Positions 1 to 13,156 of a DNA stretch of 64,000 nucleotides are shown piece by piece; position 1 is the stretch's first letter, and each line of letters starts with the position of its first letter. The translations under genes were made by a program, and so were the position numbers. A model generated the notes under the pieces. It was not told the origin of the DNA. It ran no database searches and worked only from the letters and a program-made list of their open reading frames with translations. Origin of the DNA: Undaria pinnatifida (lineage: Eukaryota > Sar > Phaeophyceae > Laminariales > Alariaceae); NCBI GenBank assembly GCA_012845835.1, contig JABAKD010000030.1:11990080-12054079 (forward strand), written 5' to 3'.

Positions 1-509
1 TCGTGTGCAGAAGGATTGCACAAAGATAACACTAGTAACGGCCCACCCCACGAACTCGGCTACCCTAGGATAACTTTGGACGGCGGTCGGGGCGAACTTC
101 TAGCAGTTCAGCTGTCAGTTATCGAGGGTATACATACCTGGTAATGCGGAGGGGGTGATGTTGTGCTCGTGCTTGGAGTTGATAAGAGTGGACACTGTCT
201 ATGATGTGTGTATGCCTATTTTTTGCTCGTGCTTGAAGTCGGCGAGAGTGGGTTGTGTTTATCTTCCTCTCTTACGATTCGTGTCTATATGAAGACCTTC
301 ATGGTTCGGTCTTCGGTTGTGTTTTGTGACGCGCAGTTATGTGGTGTATTGTTTCCCTCCAGAGCCGCGTTTGGGTTGCGAAGATACCTTGATGGAACAG
401 CCAAGCGTTCAACGTACCGTGAAATGCTAGCGTAAACATTGTTTGCCATCAACGAGTCGAAAGTGGGCCATGAGACCCTCGGCACCATGTAGAGAGCTAC
501 CTGGTACAG
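1..509. other. Unassigned 5' flank or intron of TAM41
   Basis: The TAM41 gene that follows lacks its N-terminal nucleotidyltransferase half, so this stretch should be intron and possibly earlier exons. Short open frames occur on both strands, but none continues the TAM41 family N-terminus in a way I can recognise. The stretch ends in a splice acceptor (CAG at 507-509). Confidence 0.4.
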
Positions 510-3315
510 ACTTTATGGGGAGGTTAACATCAGTGCGCATTGACAATTCTTCGAACCTTGACATGCGGAAGCTGGCGTGCGGAACTGTTCCTGCCAGGTT
601 GCACAAGCCGGTGCGTGTTATCCAAGGCAGCGAGCGGGCTTCACCAATGATTGAGCGCAATCTGATTTCGGCGGTACAAGCCTCTCTGCTTCTTCTTCCA
701 GAGCGCTTCAATGCTCAGGATTTTTACACCACCGTGGCAGGCCTTTCTTACACAGGTACGTCGTAAAGCAGCATTTGCGGGGTCGTTCGCGCACATGTTT
801 GTTTAATGCGGGCACGTGGGCCACACTAGTCGCAGTAGATGTATTTTCCGCCCTCTGAGGGCGACTTCAACCTCAACCCTATACTGGTTATCTACTATGT
901 TGGTTTTTGCCTTTCCGAAACGCGTGGAAGGCTATTCGAACCGAATCGCCTGAATATATAAGAAAACCAGGAAGTCCCGCATTCTTCCTCGGCGAGCGAA
1001 TTGGTGCGCTTGTCGTCTGATTGGTAGACTACCAGTAGCAGTCACACGCTTCCGCTGCGCTCCGAACAACGACCTTCTCTAGGTGATTTCCGCATGTACT
1101 TCGGCGAGAACCCAGACAAGGTCAAGAACATCGTCACCTCGACCCTTGGCAAGTTCCAAGACCTCTACGCGCCTGCGCTTAAGGTACGGTACACCTCTTG
1201 TTGGTTGCGCGCGCATCAACGAGATTGTTCGGGCTTCCGACAGCCACCTCGACGTCATTCTGTTGATGCTGCTGCGTTGTATTGTTCGAACGTCATTGAA
1301 GCAATGCTGCTACTGCTCTGTATTGTCCTAACTTCGTTGAGGCAACTCTGCTGCTGCGGTGTGCTATCCTAAAGTCATTGAAGTAAAAAAATAATGTTCA
1401 TATATCACCCGGAGTGCACCCTACCTGAGCTTTCTATGTACAAAGAGTACGTTCGGCGGCAATCAGCCTGGGTCTCAAACGCTCTAAGCTGACTTGGTTT
1501 GTTGCACTTTCCGTTCGCTCTGCGCTGCTTTCCACAATCAACTCAAAACACCTGCTTGGTACCTGGTACTGTGCAACAACCCTTATCTGACCTTTTGATG
1601 CCGTGCGACTGCCTCAATCCGGACTCTTGGCAGAAAATCCCGGGACTCGCCGCAACAGGAAGCGACTGCTCTTCGTACGGCCAGGATGCGTCTCCTACCG
1701 CTCGACTAGCGCTTGCCAGGTCGCTGCCACGAGCCTTGCGAAATCAGCTCCTCAAGGGCGAAGGTGGGAGCGGATGTTCGTTCTGTGTTCGATGGTTTTT
1801 GTTGTAGTTGTGAGATGTTATGTGACTGCAAAGTCGTTTTGTGTTTGATGTTTTTTTGTGTATTTGTTACATGTGCCTGTGGACTCGTTCTGTGTTTGAT
1901 GTTCTTGGGCTGTGTTTTTTCGATGTCCTCGTAGACTCCTAGCGCCATGATAATCTATTGTATCACCAGAATATAGTTTAGTTGCACGTACATCGCCGGG
2001 TTCACGTAGTCCGTGGGCTTGCGTCATGCAGCGACGGAAGTCATTGGACACCGCTTTAAATTACCCGAATCGCGCACCCAAGCATTTCGTGCAACAAAGG
2101 TCGCTTCTTCATTGAAATGGTACCGATCACCATTTGAAACACTGTGCGCACTCTTCCATTACGTGTAATCGCCAGTAATGGTTGCGTTAACCCCCTATGA
2201 TACCACGTGGTCCCGAGGCTTTCGCCATGTCACGCAGGAAGCTTGACGGGTCACGAAAGGTGCGCGCCTGATATCCTGGATAGGGCAGTGTAGTTCGTGA
2301 TTGGAGACTGAGTGCCGTCGTTCTGGCCATGATTTTATTTTCGTCACGGTAATAGAGGGGTTGACCCCTCGAGAACTGCGTCCCTATTGTTGGGACCAGA
2401 GTACTTGGAATTAGTGTGTCTATTTTTGCGATGGGTAAAGGGCCAAATCCCTCCAATTTGGCGAGTCTTTCCCTACGAGTAGGGTTGCCGAACTCGATCG
2501 ACTTCGGTCCTCTAATTGCATTCGGGAGTGCTCATTTGTGGGAAGAGTTTGACCTGTGTGAGACGCGCTCTACGTGAGGGATGCACATTTTTTTCTTCAT
2601 CTCATTTCTGGAGCTCTACACTTCACCGACAAAGTGTTTTCTTTGGTGAGGAAAAATAAAGTGAAAAACCCGAGGAACAATCCCATGGTCTCGAGCTTCA
2701 CGAACAAAAGACGTTTTATCGTTGCCCTCCGACTATACCCGGTATAGCGTCGATATAGGTGTCGTTCCGATATAAATCGAATATTCTTCAACAAAGCAGT
2801 AGTATCTCTCCTATGATCCTCTGCCAACCTTTGTACCATTTCCATTTCCTTGCCCCACACATTTTCATTTTAGCTACGTATTAGTGATATAGCCTATCCT
2901 AATCCTCATCAAATGAAAAACAAAATTGTTGCAAAAAAACAACGAAATTCCAACCAGTTTGGGTAGTTCCCTCGGCTTATGAGCCCCGTTAGTCGTCAGG
3001 CGGAAATACGATGCCCTAAAAATGTCACGCCTATCCTATCAGTAGCACGTACGTGGTGAATGTAACACCATGCTTCCCCTCACGATACCACATGTAGCAG
3101 GCGCGAAGGGTGCAGCGGTCTTCAACGGTGCTCCGTCTGCGCAAGGAATTTCTCGTGCTCTGGCGGCTGTGGTTTCGAGATCAAGTCTGCGGCAAGGAGC
3201 CAAGGGCCTGCTCACGGCTGGAATGTTGAAGTCCGCGTCGTACTCTTTTGCGAAGGTCACCCAGGCCATCGCTGGAAGAAGAAAACGGCGTGAGCAACTG
3301 CCGCCGAAGAGCTGA
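510..3315 (+). CDS. TAM41: TAM41-like mitochondrial phosphatidate cytidylyltransferase, C-terminal four exons
   Basis: TAM41 makes CDP-diacylglycerol from phosphatidic acid and CTP at the matrix side of the mitochondrial inner membrane, feeding cardiolipin synthesis. Exons chosen by splice sites and phase: 510-755, 1083-1183, 1634-1763, 3101-3315, giving 229 visible residues and a stop. Family landmarks run in order: GRLTSVRID, then ARLHKPV, then LLLLPERF, then GLSYTGDFRMYFGE (completed across the first intron), then NIVTSTL and LYAPALK. Next come SPTARLALARSLPRALR and the C-terminal SRSSLRQ, AKGLLTAGMLKS and AYSF-like block (here ASYSFAKV). The phases 1/2, 0/0 and 1/2 match at all three junctions. 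The family is usually about 300-450 residues, so roughly the first third is missing from the window. The tail is basic and ends PPKS. It is convergent with the CKK gene. Confidence 0.88.
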
Positions 3316-4781
3316 AACATGGTGTATAGTTTCAGTTTTTTTAGTACTGTATACGTTAAAGTATATCTCAGCCGTGGGATCGATACTGCTCGATACTGCT
3401 CGATATTGCTCGATACTGCTCGATAGTCTTCGTTGCAAGCTGAGTGTAATGTTTCGATCGATTGTATGATGATATACACGGGGGTCTGACGTTGTGAAGG
3501 ATAGAGTACGTTTGTGGCAAGTATAACGGATCGTTTCGAATAGGTGACGCAGGCGGGTTGGCCATATCGCGTTGCGAATTTTTTTGATGCACCTGTTTTG
3601 GTGCTGGTTATAATTAGCCTAGCCCTAGGAGGCAATAACGCGACCCCCCTTGCTGGACTTTTGGCCGATGGCAGCAGTGTATGCGCCAGTGTTGAGTTTT
3701 TGGTTGGTGCCAGTATACTAGGCTGGTAGGGTGCGTTGTTCACTCGCTCGTGAGGGCCATGCATGTACTAACAAAGGCGTTCGTTATCAACGGGGACGGT
3801 CCAATGGTGCTGTGCAGTCATCGATTCCGCTAAATCGTCTCCCTCGGATGTACCAACCCGCAAGTGTTTATTTGTTTTCGTGTGTATTGTATTGTATTGT
3901 ACTGTATTGTGTTGTATTATGTTGTATTATGTTGTATTATGTTGTATTTCACACCAACCCTATAACGATAGCACCAGCACCTCGAGAGAAATCAAGGTGG
4001 TTGTCGGGTTTCCAAGGAGTTGGTTGGCGGGGTAGCAGCGGTGAGATAGCAGCAGCAATGTGGGTTCCTGAAACGGCGATAAGACGTTGGCCACAGCGCG
4101 ATAGTGTGATGATGTTGACGGCCACCCATGTGACCTAGAGGTAGCCGCGTATGATAAACCTCTTCAGCAACTTGGTCATAAGTTTGATCATCAGGAAGGG
4201 GGCTTTATATATACTGTAAAAGTATTCTAGCAACGCCTGGTGTGAATTCGACAACTATAGGGTCACATTTGGACACCCCGTGCGTCTCGTCCAGACTGTA
4301 GCTATACCTGAAGAGAAAATCGCCCGGAGAGCGCATCGCGCGAGAAAGCACAAGCTGACGCGAGTCGCTGAGCGTGGGGGTTCTTGCCCGACAAAGACTA
4401 GCGCAGGAATCGTAGCAGACCCGGGGGGGTGGGGGGGGTTACGTCGTCACCTAAGACACTGGGGTATCGACAAAGACACTACTACACTAATAAAACCGGG
4501 TAATAACCGGGTACCAAGCGTTCTCCCCCAAGATGGCGCTACAACTGCTCAGCAACATTACCACCCGGCGGGTGTTCTCAAATAACCGAAACCACGACTT
4601 CTGTCTCCAGCCCTTCAACCGGCCACATAACTGCGCGATATAACACTTCCTAACGAAAATAATCTACGAATTCTGTCCCCGGCCCTGCCAATCGACCATT
4701 AAAGAAGTACTTCGCGGTTACCGGTGCGCGGCTACTATCGCACTGTGACGCTGCCCCGCCTCTAAGAGGAGGGGGGCGCTG
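3316..4781. other. Convergent intergenic region with two short tandem repeats
   Basis: No gene is supported here. It separates the 3' ends of TAM41 (+) and the CKK gene (-), so it should hold both 3' UTRs. It contains a 10-bp tandem repeat (TCGATACTGC type, about 3380-3425) and a 10-bp repeat of TGTATTATGT type (about 3884-3948). Confidence 0.5.
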
Positions 4782-7700
4782 TCATGGAGCTGGATGTGCA
4801 GCCAGGCCCTTGGTTCTTCGTAATCTCGTTGGTTCCACGCTGACCGCGTCCGTGGTCTTGCCTAAAGTCTTGCTGTGCACCTCCCGGAACTCTCTGGCTG
4901 CCGAGTTGTACTTGTAAAAGCCGGAAACCTTTGAGCAAGACGAGTAAGCACGAGACAGCAACTGCTGTGACACATGGTAGCGTAGAGATTCACCCATAAT
5001 GTTTCTGTTTTTTTATTTCTTCACTTGAGGAGCTCTATATCTGCTCTACCTCTGTACCTCACGCTAACGCTGATCTTGAAAAAAACACGAGTGCCCCCCG
5101 ATGAACAACCCCGTCGGCCCTACAATGGGTACATAGAACACCATCCATCGCCTACAACAGGTACATATACCACGATCCGTCGCCTACAATAGGTACATAG
5201 AACACCATTAGAAGCCCAAAACCAAGAATAGCATTCCGGACTAATCGGGTTAAACCCTGCGGGACATCCGCGGAAAAAAACGACAAAAAAAGTTATTAAC
5301 AGATGATTACAGCATCGAAAACACGAAGCAAAACGGGTTGCCATTTTAGGGGTTTGCTAGATTGCACTCCCGAGCACAACTTCCGAAGGACGTTTACGGC
5401 ACGCGCGCAGCACGATTCTTACTGCGCAGGCCGCTCCGCGCTCACGCTAGCGTGTTGGTAAGCCCGCACATCTTGATAGGTTTGATCGCGTTTTAGGTCC
5501 CCAAACGCGTTAAGGAGCCCTGCCATTCAGTACCCCTTACTGGTATCATTGTTCAGCCCCAAAAGAGCTACCCCTACCCTAAGATAGAAACCCCTTAGGT
5601 GCACCAGGGTTTTATGGAAAACCAGTTGGCGTTGGTCTGGAATGCGCTTGGCAGTCGGAAAAGGGCTATGCAAGGACCACTAAAGAGTTATTTTTTTCTT
5701 TTTTCCGTGCTATGTGATGACTGCACAAGTGTCACGTTCGCTTGGAGTTATCAAGTGCCAACAAATGTTGGCCAGCAAACCTCGAAATCAGTCTTCTGAG
5801 GCATGAATGCGCGACATATTTAGACCCCGCATTATTGTAACATCGTCGATCGGCCGTGAAATCATACCACCACCTCCTTAGAATGCGCGACCGAGATTTA
5901 GTCTAAGCATTTACATCGCATAGCCCCCCTGAACGTAGATCAAACGAACAACCTCCTACAGCGCACGGCACAGTCATAAGGTATAGCGACAAGGTGTCTG
6001 ACGTGGAGCTTCAAACGGATGTGAAACCTTCAACTAGTCTCTCCCCGACCAGCGAAATCGTTGCCACGCTAACTCTGGATGCGTGCCGAAGGGTTTGGTA
6101 TTGTAAACTGCTCACCATGGCCGCATCGACTTGTGGAGGACCGACTCCGAACACGTGCTCCGCCGTGTCGTCCTCCTCTGGCCTACAGGCGTAAAGGCCT
6201 TTGAAAGCCAAAAGCTTCGTATGAGTCAGCAGCACGACGAAGTTCGCCGCTGGGTGAGCATCCAGGGCCTGTGGCAACAGACGCAATCGACTAAGTAAAC
6301 ATTTTTTTGATGGGGCGCGGTGACGAGGGCGCTTCTCTGCTAAGGATCGTTGACGTCGGGTCGAGGTCGGGTCGAGGTCGGGTAACCCTCGAGGTTGGAT
6401 CGTGTTACCCTATAATGGCGGGTTCAGCACGCGGTCCAACAAAGTCTGCATGGCACCCGGGTTGACACCAGAGCGCATTTTTGGCCACGCAACACGCGAC
6501 GGAGGACTCCCGGAGGGCTCTTGAGGGCCTCCGGAGGCGTATTAAGTGTGCAGCTTTCGCTAAGGAAGGGGCCGTGAAGCATTTGCGGTGGTTACCTTAA
6601 AATACGCCGGAACAAAGAGTTCCAATACGCATTTATTTTGCTGCATCGTTTTAATGAGCCAACCAAGATCCCATAGCAATATGTATTTTGCTGCATCGTT
6701 TTGAAGAGCCAATCAAGATCCTATAGCAGGTGGAACTACAGCAAATCTAGTTGTTTGCCCCAAATTACGGGTATAGTACAAAAAGGGCCTCCTTTGTTTT
6801 CGCCGGGCCTCCTTTGTTTTTCGCCTGCGGCGAAAACAGCCCATAAACACGACGAAAAAGGAGAGACCTAATTTATTTTCGCCTGAATCGCAAAAGCCTT
6901 CGCAACACTTTATCCCTCTGCAGCGAAACGCGTTGCGCAGTTCAAGAAGTTTTGAGCCGCAACACTCCTTGGGCGCGTGTTGTGAATATGCGTGATTTCG
7001 CGGAAAACATTGCGCTAGCGCAATGGCGTAAAACCTAACATGGGCCGTGGTCGACACCAATGTGCAGCCCCTGGGGGTTGTTTGCTTCCGCCGAGAAAGG
7101 TCCGTGGGCTCTAGTGTCAAAAAGACTGGAGTGTTGTCGCGTTGATGTGTTTGTATCGCACAGTCACGATGCACAAGCGGAAATGATGGGCAAGGAAAGC
7201 AAGGAGACTGCCTGTAAGAACTGGACGAAGAACGACAATCCAAACGGAGACATGCGAGCGACTAACGACAGGCGAATCCTGGCATCTATCTCGCAATCGC
7301 AAGCCCCGTCGCAAAGTTGCTGCAAACAGCCCTACCAGTACGCACGGCAGTGGGTAGTCATACGCACCTCGAGCGCGCGCGTCTTCTTCTCTTGTAGATG
7401 CCCACCAGCCAGACACAAAAAATTGATGGCGTTCCGCACCAATTTGCGATTGGAACGGCGAGAAAAGCTCCGAACAGCAGGAGAAGCAATTCGCGCAGGG
7501 CCCGACGTTGGTACTCTCGCCCCAACCCCACCGCGCCACGCGCCCTCGTAGTTTTTGGCATCTGCAGGACCACGACCTTTGCGGCCACCATTGCCGTGAT
7601 CTTCCTTTTGCGCGCTCAACAAACGTGGTTGTGCCTGAGGCACCCTTGAGGGATCCTCGATGGGCGTCGAAATCACATCGGAAGTTGGTGTTTCTTGCTT

Positions 7701-10700
7701 GATAGAGGATCGCCGTCTCGCTTCTTGCTTGGCGTCTTGGGTGCGTCTCTCGTCGGCGTTGTCTGCGGCACCGGCCGCGGCGGCGTTCCTCCGTTGTGAT
7801 TCCCTTGCGGCGGCTTGCCGCGCTTTCTGGTCTTGTCGTCTCTCCTGGACTCAAGGCAGAATGTGGGATGCAGCGAGGCAACGACAGTGAGGGGCGCTCG
7901 ACTATACCCTCCCCCCGGCCACGCATGAAGTGAGTGCACCCGCCCTATCTAAGCACTATTTTTGTCTAGACCGCCACAATAATTATGGCAAACTCACAGC
8001 TGACGTCGTGAGAATAATTTTATAATATGATTATGACCCAGTCATGCATGCAATGAGTACACTCCCCGCGTCTAAGCATTGGTGTTATCTAGACTGACAT
8101 TATTAGTATGGCATTTTTAAAAGTGCTCGTCACTGCTGCGGTGTATTTGTAACTCAAGTGCTGTAGTGCTGTAGTCATGATGGTCGAGAACGGCATTGAC
8201 GTTGTATATACAGGACTGCGCTTTGCCGCCTACAGTACAACTACACGGCGGTATGGCATTTTCTCTTGAGGAAAAAAGGAGAATGCGCCGGGGGGGAGCG
8301 TACGACAGTCAGAGCCATGCTACGCTAGAGGTATCGTTTTCGAACCCAAAGTTTTTACACTAACAGGCCTCCTTAACCGAGGAGCCACCGCAACTCTTTT
8401 CATCTGGTCCACGTTTAAGGTACGATTCGCTAGACGCTTAGCCCATGGGATTGTGTACCAGTCTTAGTTTTAACTTTCTTACAGTCGGTTGTTCGGTGAG
8501 GTCAAGAGCTTCTCAAGTTAGCAACGTCATTGGCGTTTTGATGCCACGACCCCTACCGACCCTTACCGTGGCACGAGTGGTCCTAACAGCAACCGCTCAG
8601 CGCCAGCTCATGTGGGAAAGATGGGCACAATCGTCATGGAAAGTACGCACCTCTGCCTCAGCAAGCTTCCTTGCACGTAGGGCCTTGTACCGTTCTTGGC
8701 GTCTAGCTTGCTCCTCACTCGTCCCTCCAGCTATCCCCGCCTGTTCACCGCTAACATCATCCACCGCGACGTCGAAACTGATTGAGGGAGGGGTCCGCGC
8801 CCTCGTCGCCACAATGCCCTCCTTCTGAACCTGCCGCCCGGCCTTTCGCCAAGGGTTGTCGACCGCTGAACGAGGGAGTGTTTCAGTCGGTCTTGTTGGT
8901 ACAGGAGCAACAACCTCCCCCCGACCAGACCCATCCACAGACGCAACCGCGACCATGTCGGGAGCCAGCTGAAACGGGGTCTCCTTGACAACGGTGGCAG
9001 GGCAGTTGACTGAGCCGAATCCCCAGGCCTTGATGGTGCGCTCAGGGTGGTCCGGACGCGCGTCCTCTGTTGCATCGTGAGTTTTTTGCGGCAAATATTC
9101 CGGCTCACGAGCATTATCTATTACGCCGACCGTTCTTCCAAGCAAACTCTCCGTCTGACGCACGTTCTCTGCTACACCGTGGGCGTTTTCTTGCACGCGT
9201 TCCTCCTCAAGCACGTTACCTACTACGCCATGAGTTTTTCCTAGCAACGGTTTTGGCCCACGCTCATTATCTGCTACGCCGTTCACCTTTCCCAGCGCGC
9301 ATTCTACCTCATCCGCTCGCGTTGAGGGTTTCAGCTCCCCGAAAGGCAAGCGGGTTCGAGGGGAGCCTGGTGGAACGGATGCCTTCGGCGACTGTTTGTG
9401 GTTGGCGCGAAGGGCCCGTATTCTCTTGAGCACTTCCGCTCCCAACCGGGCTCTTCTAACTCTCCGTTCTTCCTCCCGCTGTTGAAACGCGTACTCGATT
9501 ATTTCCCGTTGGCGCCGAACCTCCATTTGAAGGAGGAGCCTAGCCTTTAATAGATGTCGCTGGTGTGGAGAACTCCGACTCGCTTGTTCCATTGCACCTG
9601 TGCTAGTCACACCCCTGCCGTGGCGGCGCTCACTTTCCTGTCGCGTCGGAGGCGTGTCTGGTTGTCCGAACCACACAAACGCTTCTTGGTCGCGTGATTT
9701 TCTAGCGCCGTCAACAATGCCCTTGATAAGACCACCTGATCTGCTGTCACCCAGGGGCTCTGCATCCTCTCTTCGGCCATCCTCATCGAGATACAAGCCA
9801 TCCCGACTACCGTTCTGAGACATCGGTGTCACAGGCACCGCCAACGCCCCGGTTTGGCCACAAGTAACCCGTTCGACGCGCGACACTTTCGATCGGCTAG
9901 CACGCTGTTCACATCGACTGCTGTCTTCGAGTGGCCGGACAGACTTCAGCCGGGGCGAGTGGGCTTGGATTGCGGCAGCGATTGGGATGCGTGCCCCGCT
10001 GTCGTGATATTTCCCGGTTGGTTGGCTTGTAGATATTTCGGTGCAGGAGCGCTGTTCGTTGAGTGCTCGTTGAGTGTAAACGCTCCTGTCCGAACCCGTG
10101 GCAACAGCACATTGGCGGCTACTGTCGTCATCGTCACCGGTTCTTGGAAACTCTGTAGGCGGCAATTCATGGTCGGGATGTACCACCGCAGAAGTACTAG
10201 ATCTCCGATCTTCTCTGAAATCACTTTTCTCTTGTTGTCGCTCTATCCGATCATTTCTGTCTCTAGAGTCCTTTGCCGAATTAATCGAGGCATCGTACCC
10301 AACCGTACCTCTCTCATTCGAACCGATGCCGGTTTCGTCACTGCTCGCTTCCGAAAATGAAAACTCCGCTTCCTCCTGGCATCGCTCACCGACGTTTCGC
10401 AGCGGCTCTTCATCGCATTCCTTCTCTTTCCAAGCTTCTTTTATGTGCACAGATTGAGTCATAATCGGAGGTGAAGTCGCACGCGAATTTCGAGAAAAAT
10501 CACCACCGAATGGAGTTGGCTTATCGCGTGGGCGAAACGCGTTTCCCTTAGCGTTGGCGCAGGCTAGCGCTAAAGCTCGTCCGGCGCGAGGTGCCCGAAG
10601 TCGCGACCGAAACGTTTGAAGCGGTGACTTTGATTGTTGCGGTTTGTGCGCCACGGTTTCCTCCGAGTCGCACAGGTCGATCACTTGGAGCTCGGCATCG

Positions 10701-12227
10701 CTTGTAGAAGCTCGAGGAGGGGGTATGCTACCGTCGCCGTTAAAGAGATGCTCACCGGCCGGGGGAAGCAAACGTGGGGAGACCGGGGGCGAGAAAATAT
10801 GAACCAGTTCGCTTACCCCCTTGTTGGCAGTGCAGCCACCCTCTTTTTCCACAGTGCGCTGGTTGGCATGACATGTGCGTTTAATATCCCCACTACACCT
10901 GTGCGGCGATAACACTGGCGATCTTACTGCCTCTGCTTGCGCAACCGGTGAAGATATTGACTGGCGGAATTTTAGCAAGTCAGACGAAAAGGATACGCCG
11001 CGAGCCGTTCCGCGAGCCGTTCCGGGAGTCGTTCCGGGAGCCCGTTCGTCGCCGAGAACACCGTCCTGAATAACACCATACGTCCGGTACACGTTGTATG
11101 CACGCTTGCTGTATTCCGCCAATCCTTCGCCTTCAACGGACCGAAGCAGAGCGCTGAATGGTGGGTCACGAGAACATCGGGCCGTGAGGTTGGATGGTGT
11201 AAACCCATGATAAGTAGGTTGGATGGAAACGCGCAGTTTGAGCGTTTCATGCACATCCAATGCCGAATGAGAGCAGCAACTGTTTGGCTATAGCGTGGAG
11301 ATGCATGGGACCTGGAACGTGATGTCCAAGCGCGTGGTCAAGCAAGCAACACAAAAGCTGGTGTCCTGCTCACAACTCCGATCACTCACCGGTGTAGGGA
11401 GTCGACGGATATCGGCGGCTTGTCTCCCTGATTTCGCGGACAACTGTTGCTGTTATCCGCTTCCCCTCCACCTCCCTCACCGGCCAGCCCCGTTCTTAAA
11501 TTTGTGTCTCTTTTACACGTGAGTAGCGCCTCTTCTCTCCCTTCGTTTGGATCTCTCGCATTGCTGCCCCCCATGGCTATTTCGGAAGAGTCGCCCTGCT
11601 CCAGGCTGTCTCTTCTATTGAGGCTGTCTTTGCGGTCGGCTTCAAACCATCGCTTTCTTTCCTCTCTCTCAGGGCCGTTTTCCGATAACGCCGGAGAAAA
11701 GCCCGTCACCGGAGGCTGAAGGGGCAGCCGTGCGCGTGGAGAACTGCAGGGATTGGGGAGACTGAGGCCGCCGCTCAAAGATTTTCTACTGTTTAGCCTA
11801 TCACCAGACACAGTCGAGTCCGACGATATGCGAATCGTTCCGGGCGCGGAGTTCGTAGCCACGGCTTCAGCTTCCAGAATCGACTCTTCGGTGGTTTCGC
11901 CATCAGCATCCTTCCCCCGAAGACGACTGTCTCTCGTCTCAGCGCTCTCGATGTGGTTTTCTTGTCGACGAAACTTGCTGCCATCATTTGAACGTAAAAT
12001 TAGGCCACCACCGTTGGATGACAAGTTTGACGCCGCGCATGCAGCAACGTTCTCAAGCCCTTGTCGCCTGCTGTCACCGCCGGCCAGCGCGAGTTCTCCT
12101 CCGGTAGCGGGCGCGACGGTGGTTGGGTTCCTTTTTCCAGACCCTGCTAAAGCCCTCCGGAGCGCGTCCACCTCCTCGCGCTTTATCTTGATAGTCGCCG
12201 CCTTCTCGGCCTTCCTCAGGCGTGTCA
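4782..12227 (-). CDS. CAMSAP/patronin-like microtubule minus-end protein with C-terminal CKK domain, 5' end unresolved
   Basis: Exons in transcript order: 12227-11390, 11279-8651, 7844-7368, 6268-6116, 4928-4782. All junction phases agree, giving 1413 visible residues and a TGA. The CKK domain (about residues 1286-1396) is split over the last three exons: SNRKLVRNAINFLCLAGG, then NFVVLL and FKGLYACRPEEDD, then VFGVGPPQVDAAM, then FYKYNSAAREF and TTDAVSV. This is the known order of the CAMSAP CKK fold, which binds microtubule minus ends. Upstream are a basic coiled coil (RLRKAEKAATIKIKREEV at the visible start), long disordered Ser/Arg/Glu-rich stretches, another coiled coil near residues 870-910, five 17-residue repeats (941-1025) and a Gln/Arg-rich coil before the CKK. 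Two donors have the same GAG|GTGCGT form. The N-terminal CH domain of animal CAMSAPs was not found; exons beyond 12.2 kb are probably missing. Confidence 0.82.
6631..6728. repeat. 50-bp tandem duplication in a CKK-gene intron
   Basis: Two copies of a TATTTTGCTGCATCGTTTT-headed unit start at 6634 and 6684, followed by similar GAGCCAA-CAAGATCC-ATAGCA segments. It lies in the intron between 7368 and 6268. A second small tandem pair (CCTCCTTTGTTTTCGCC type, about 6787-6828) is next to it. Confidence 0.7.
9041..9295 (-). repeat. Five tandem 51-bp units coding 17-residue repeats inside the CKK gene
   Basis: The minus-strand frame reads five consecutive 17-residue units. Examples are LGKVNGVADNERGPKPL, LGKTHGVVGNVLEEERV and LGRTVGVIDNAREPEYL. 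Shared features are L-G-K/R at the start, G-V near positions 6-7 and N at position 10. Unit length is exact, with no indels, while the bases have diverged, which suggests the frame was kept under selection. Open frames on the plus strand here show the same periodicity and are shadows. Confidence 0.85.
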
Positions 12228-13018
12228 CTGAGTCGAGCAATACAGAAACGGCACAACATAGAGATACGAAAGCGGGGTGGGTCGGGCGAATCTAAAGCGT
12301 CAGAAGTAAGCAATGAAGAAGCCGTTTGGTGGTTGAGGTGATGAACACATGCGTGCAACCAAAAAAAACACACCACCATCATCATCGTCAGCTTGATGGA
12401 CAAAGCAGTTGTTCGTTTATCGACACATTGATAGCGGCTACATGTGTACTTGTGATACACCAGCTGCGGGGGCATCCTGCAAGATGGTGCCCGGCACCCC
12501 GTGTATTCTGTTTCGCCACTTCCGCCTCGTTTCGCTGTGAAAATAACAACACGAGGCAATCTACTCCCCTCCGATGATGCGTACAAAGATACACGTAGAT
12601 ACGGCACCGGTTTCTCGGAGCTAGACAGGGTCCACCCCAAGATAGGGGCTGGCAACACACTGTTCAAGGTAGAACACACACCCACAATAATGGCAACTCA
12701 AACGAACCAGGTAGAAACTCAAAAGGGGGATTCGAGAGGCGCCGAGGACCATGCCGTTGCTACTGTCGGCTGAAGGGTTCAAACAGCCCCAGCGGTAGGA
12801 GCTTGCACAGGCCCACTCCCACCAGCGAAGGCTACACCGGAGTCGGGCACACCGCGAGCGTGACCGAGCGCGAGAATACCCCGTAGCGATTGCAGCATGC
12901 GCCTACTCCCACCCTCACCGTTTTGGCTAGCCCATCCTCACTGGTAGGGGTGACATGACTACATCACCAATTTTTTCTGAGCCTCTTCACTCGACGATGT
13001 TTATACTGAATACACTAC
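12228..13018. other. Region upstream of the visible CKK exons, no gene recognised
   Basis: Minus-strand open frames of 90 to 203 codons overlap here, but none shows a recognisable domain or a convincing join to the acceptor at 12228-12230. It probably contains an intron of the CKK gene. The pyrimidine-rich stretch just before 12227 in the minus direction supports that acceptor. Confidence 0.4.
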
Positions 13019-13156
13019 ATACACATCATACACATCATACTCATCATACACATCATATGAATCATATGCATCATACACATTATACACATCATACACATCA
13101 TACACATCATACACATCATACACATCATACACATCATACACATCATACACATCATA
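13019..13156. repeat. 9-bp minisatellite (CATCATACA)n
   Basis: About fifteen copies of a 9-bp unit with few interruptions. Because 9 is a multiple of 3, all frames stay open. They give His-Thr runs on plus and Tyr-Asp-Val or Met-Cys-Met runs on minus, which are not genes. Confidence 0.92.

Noticed and set aside
443-509. Start codon at 443 as the beginning of the TAM41 exon
   Set aside because: The stretch before 510 does not resemble the family, while a good acceptor (TGGTACAG) sits at 502-509 and restores the expected sequence.
7117-7926. 269-codon minus-strand frame over the CKK gene
   Set aside because: Out of frame with the coiled coil and CKK exon (7844-7368), which is supported by domain match and phase.
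9047-9429. Plus-strand frames with repeated HYLLRR-like peptides
   Set aside because: Antisense shadow of the 17-residue repeats in the CKK gene.
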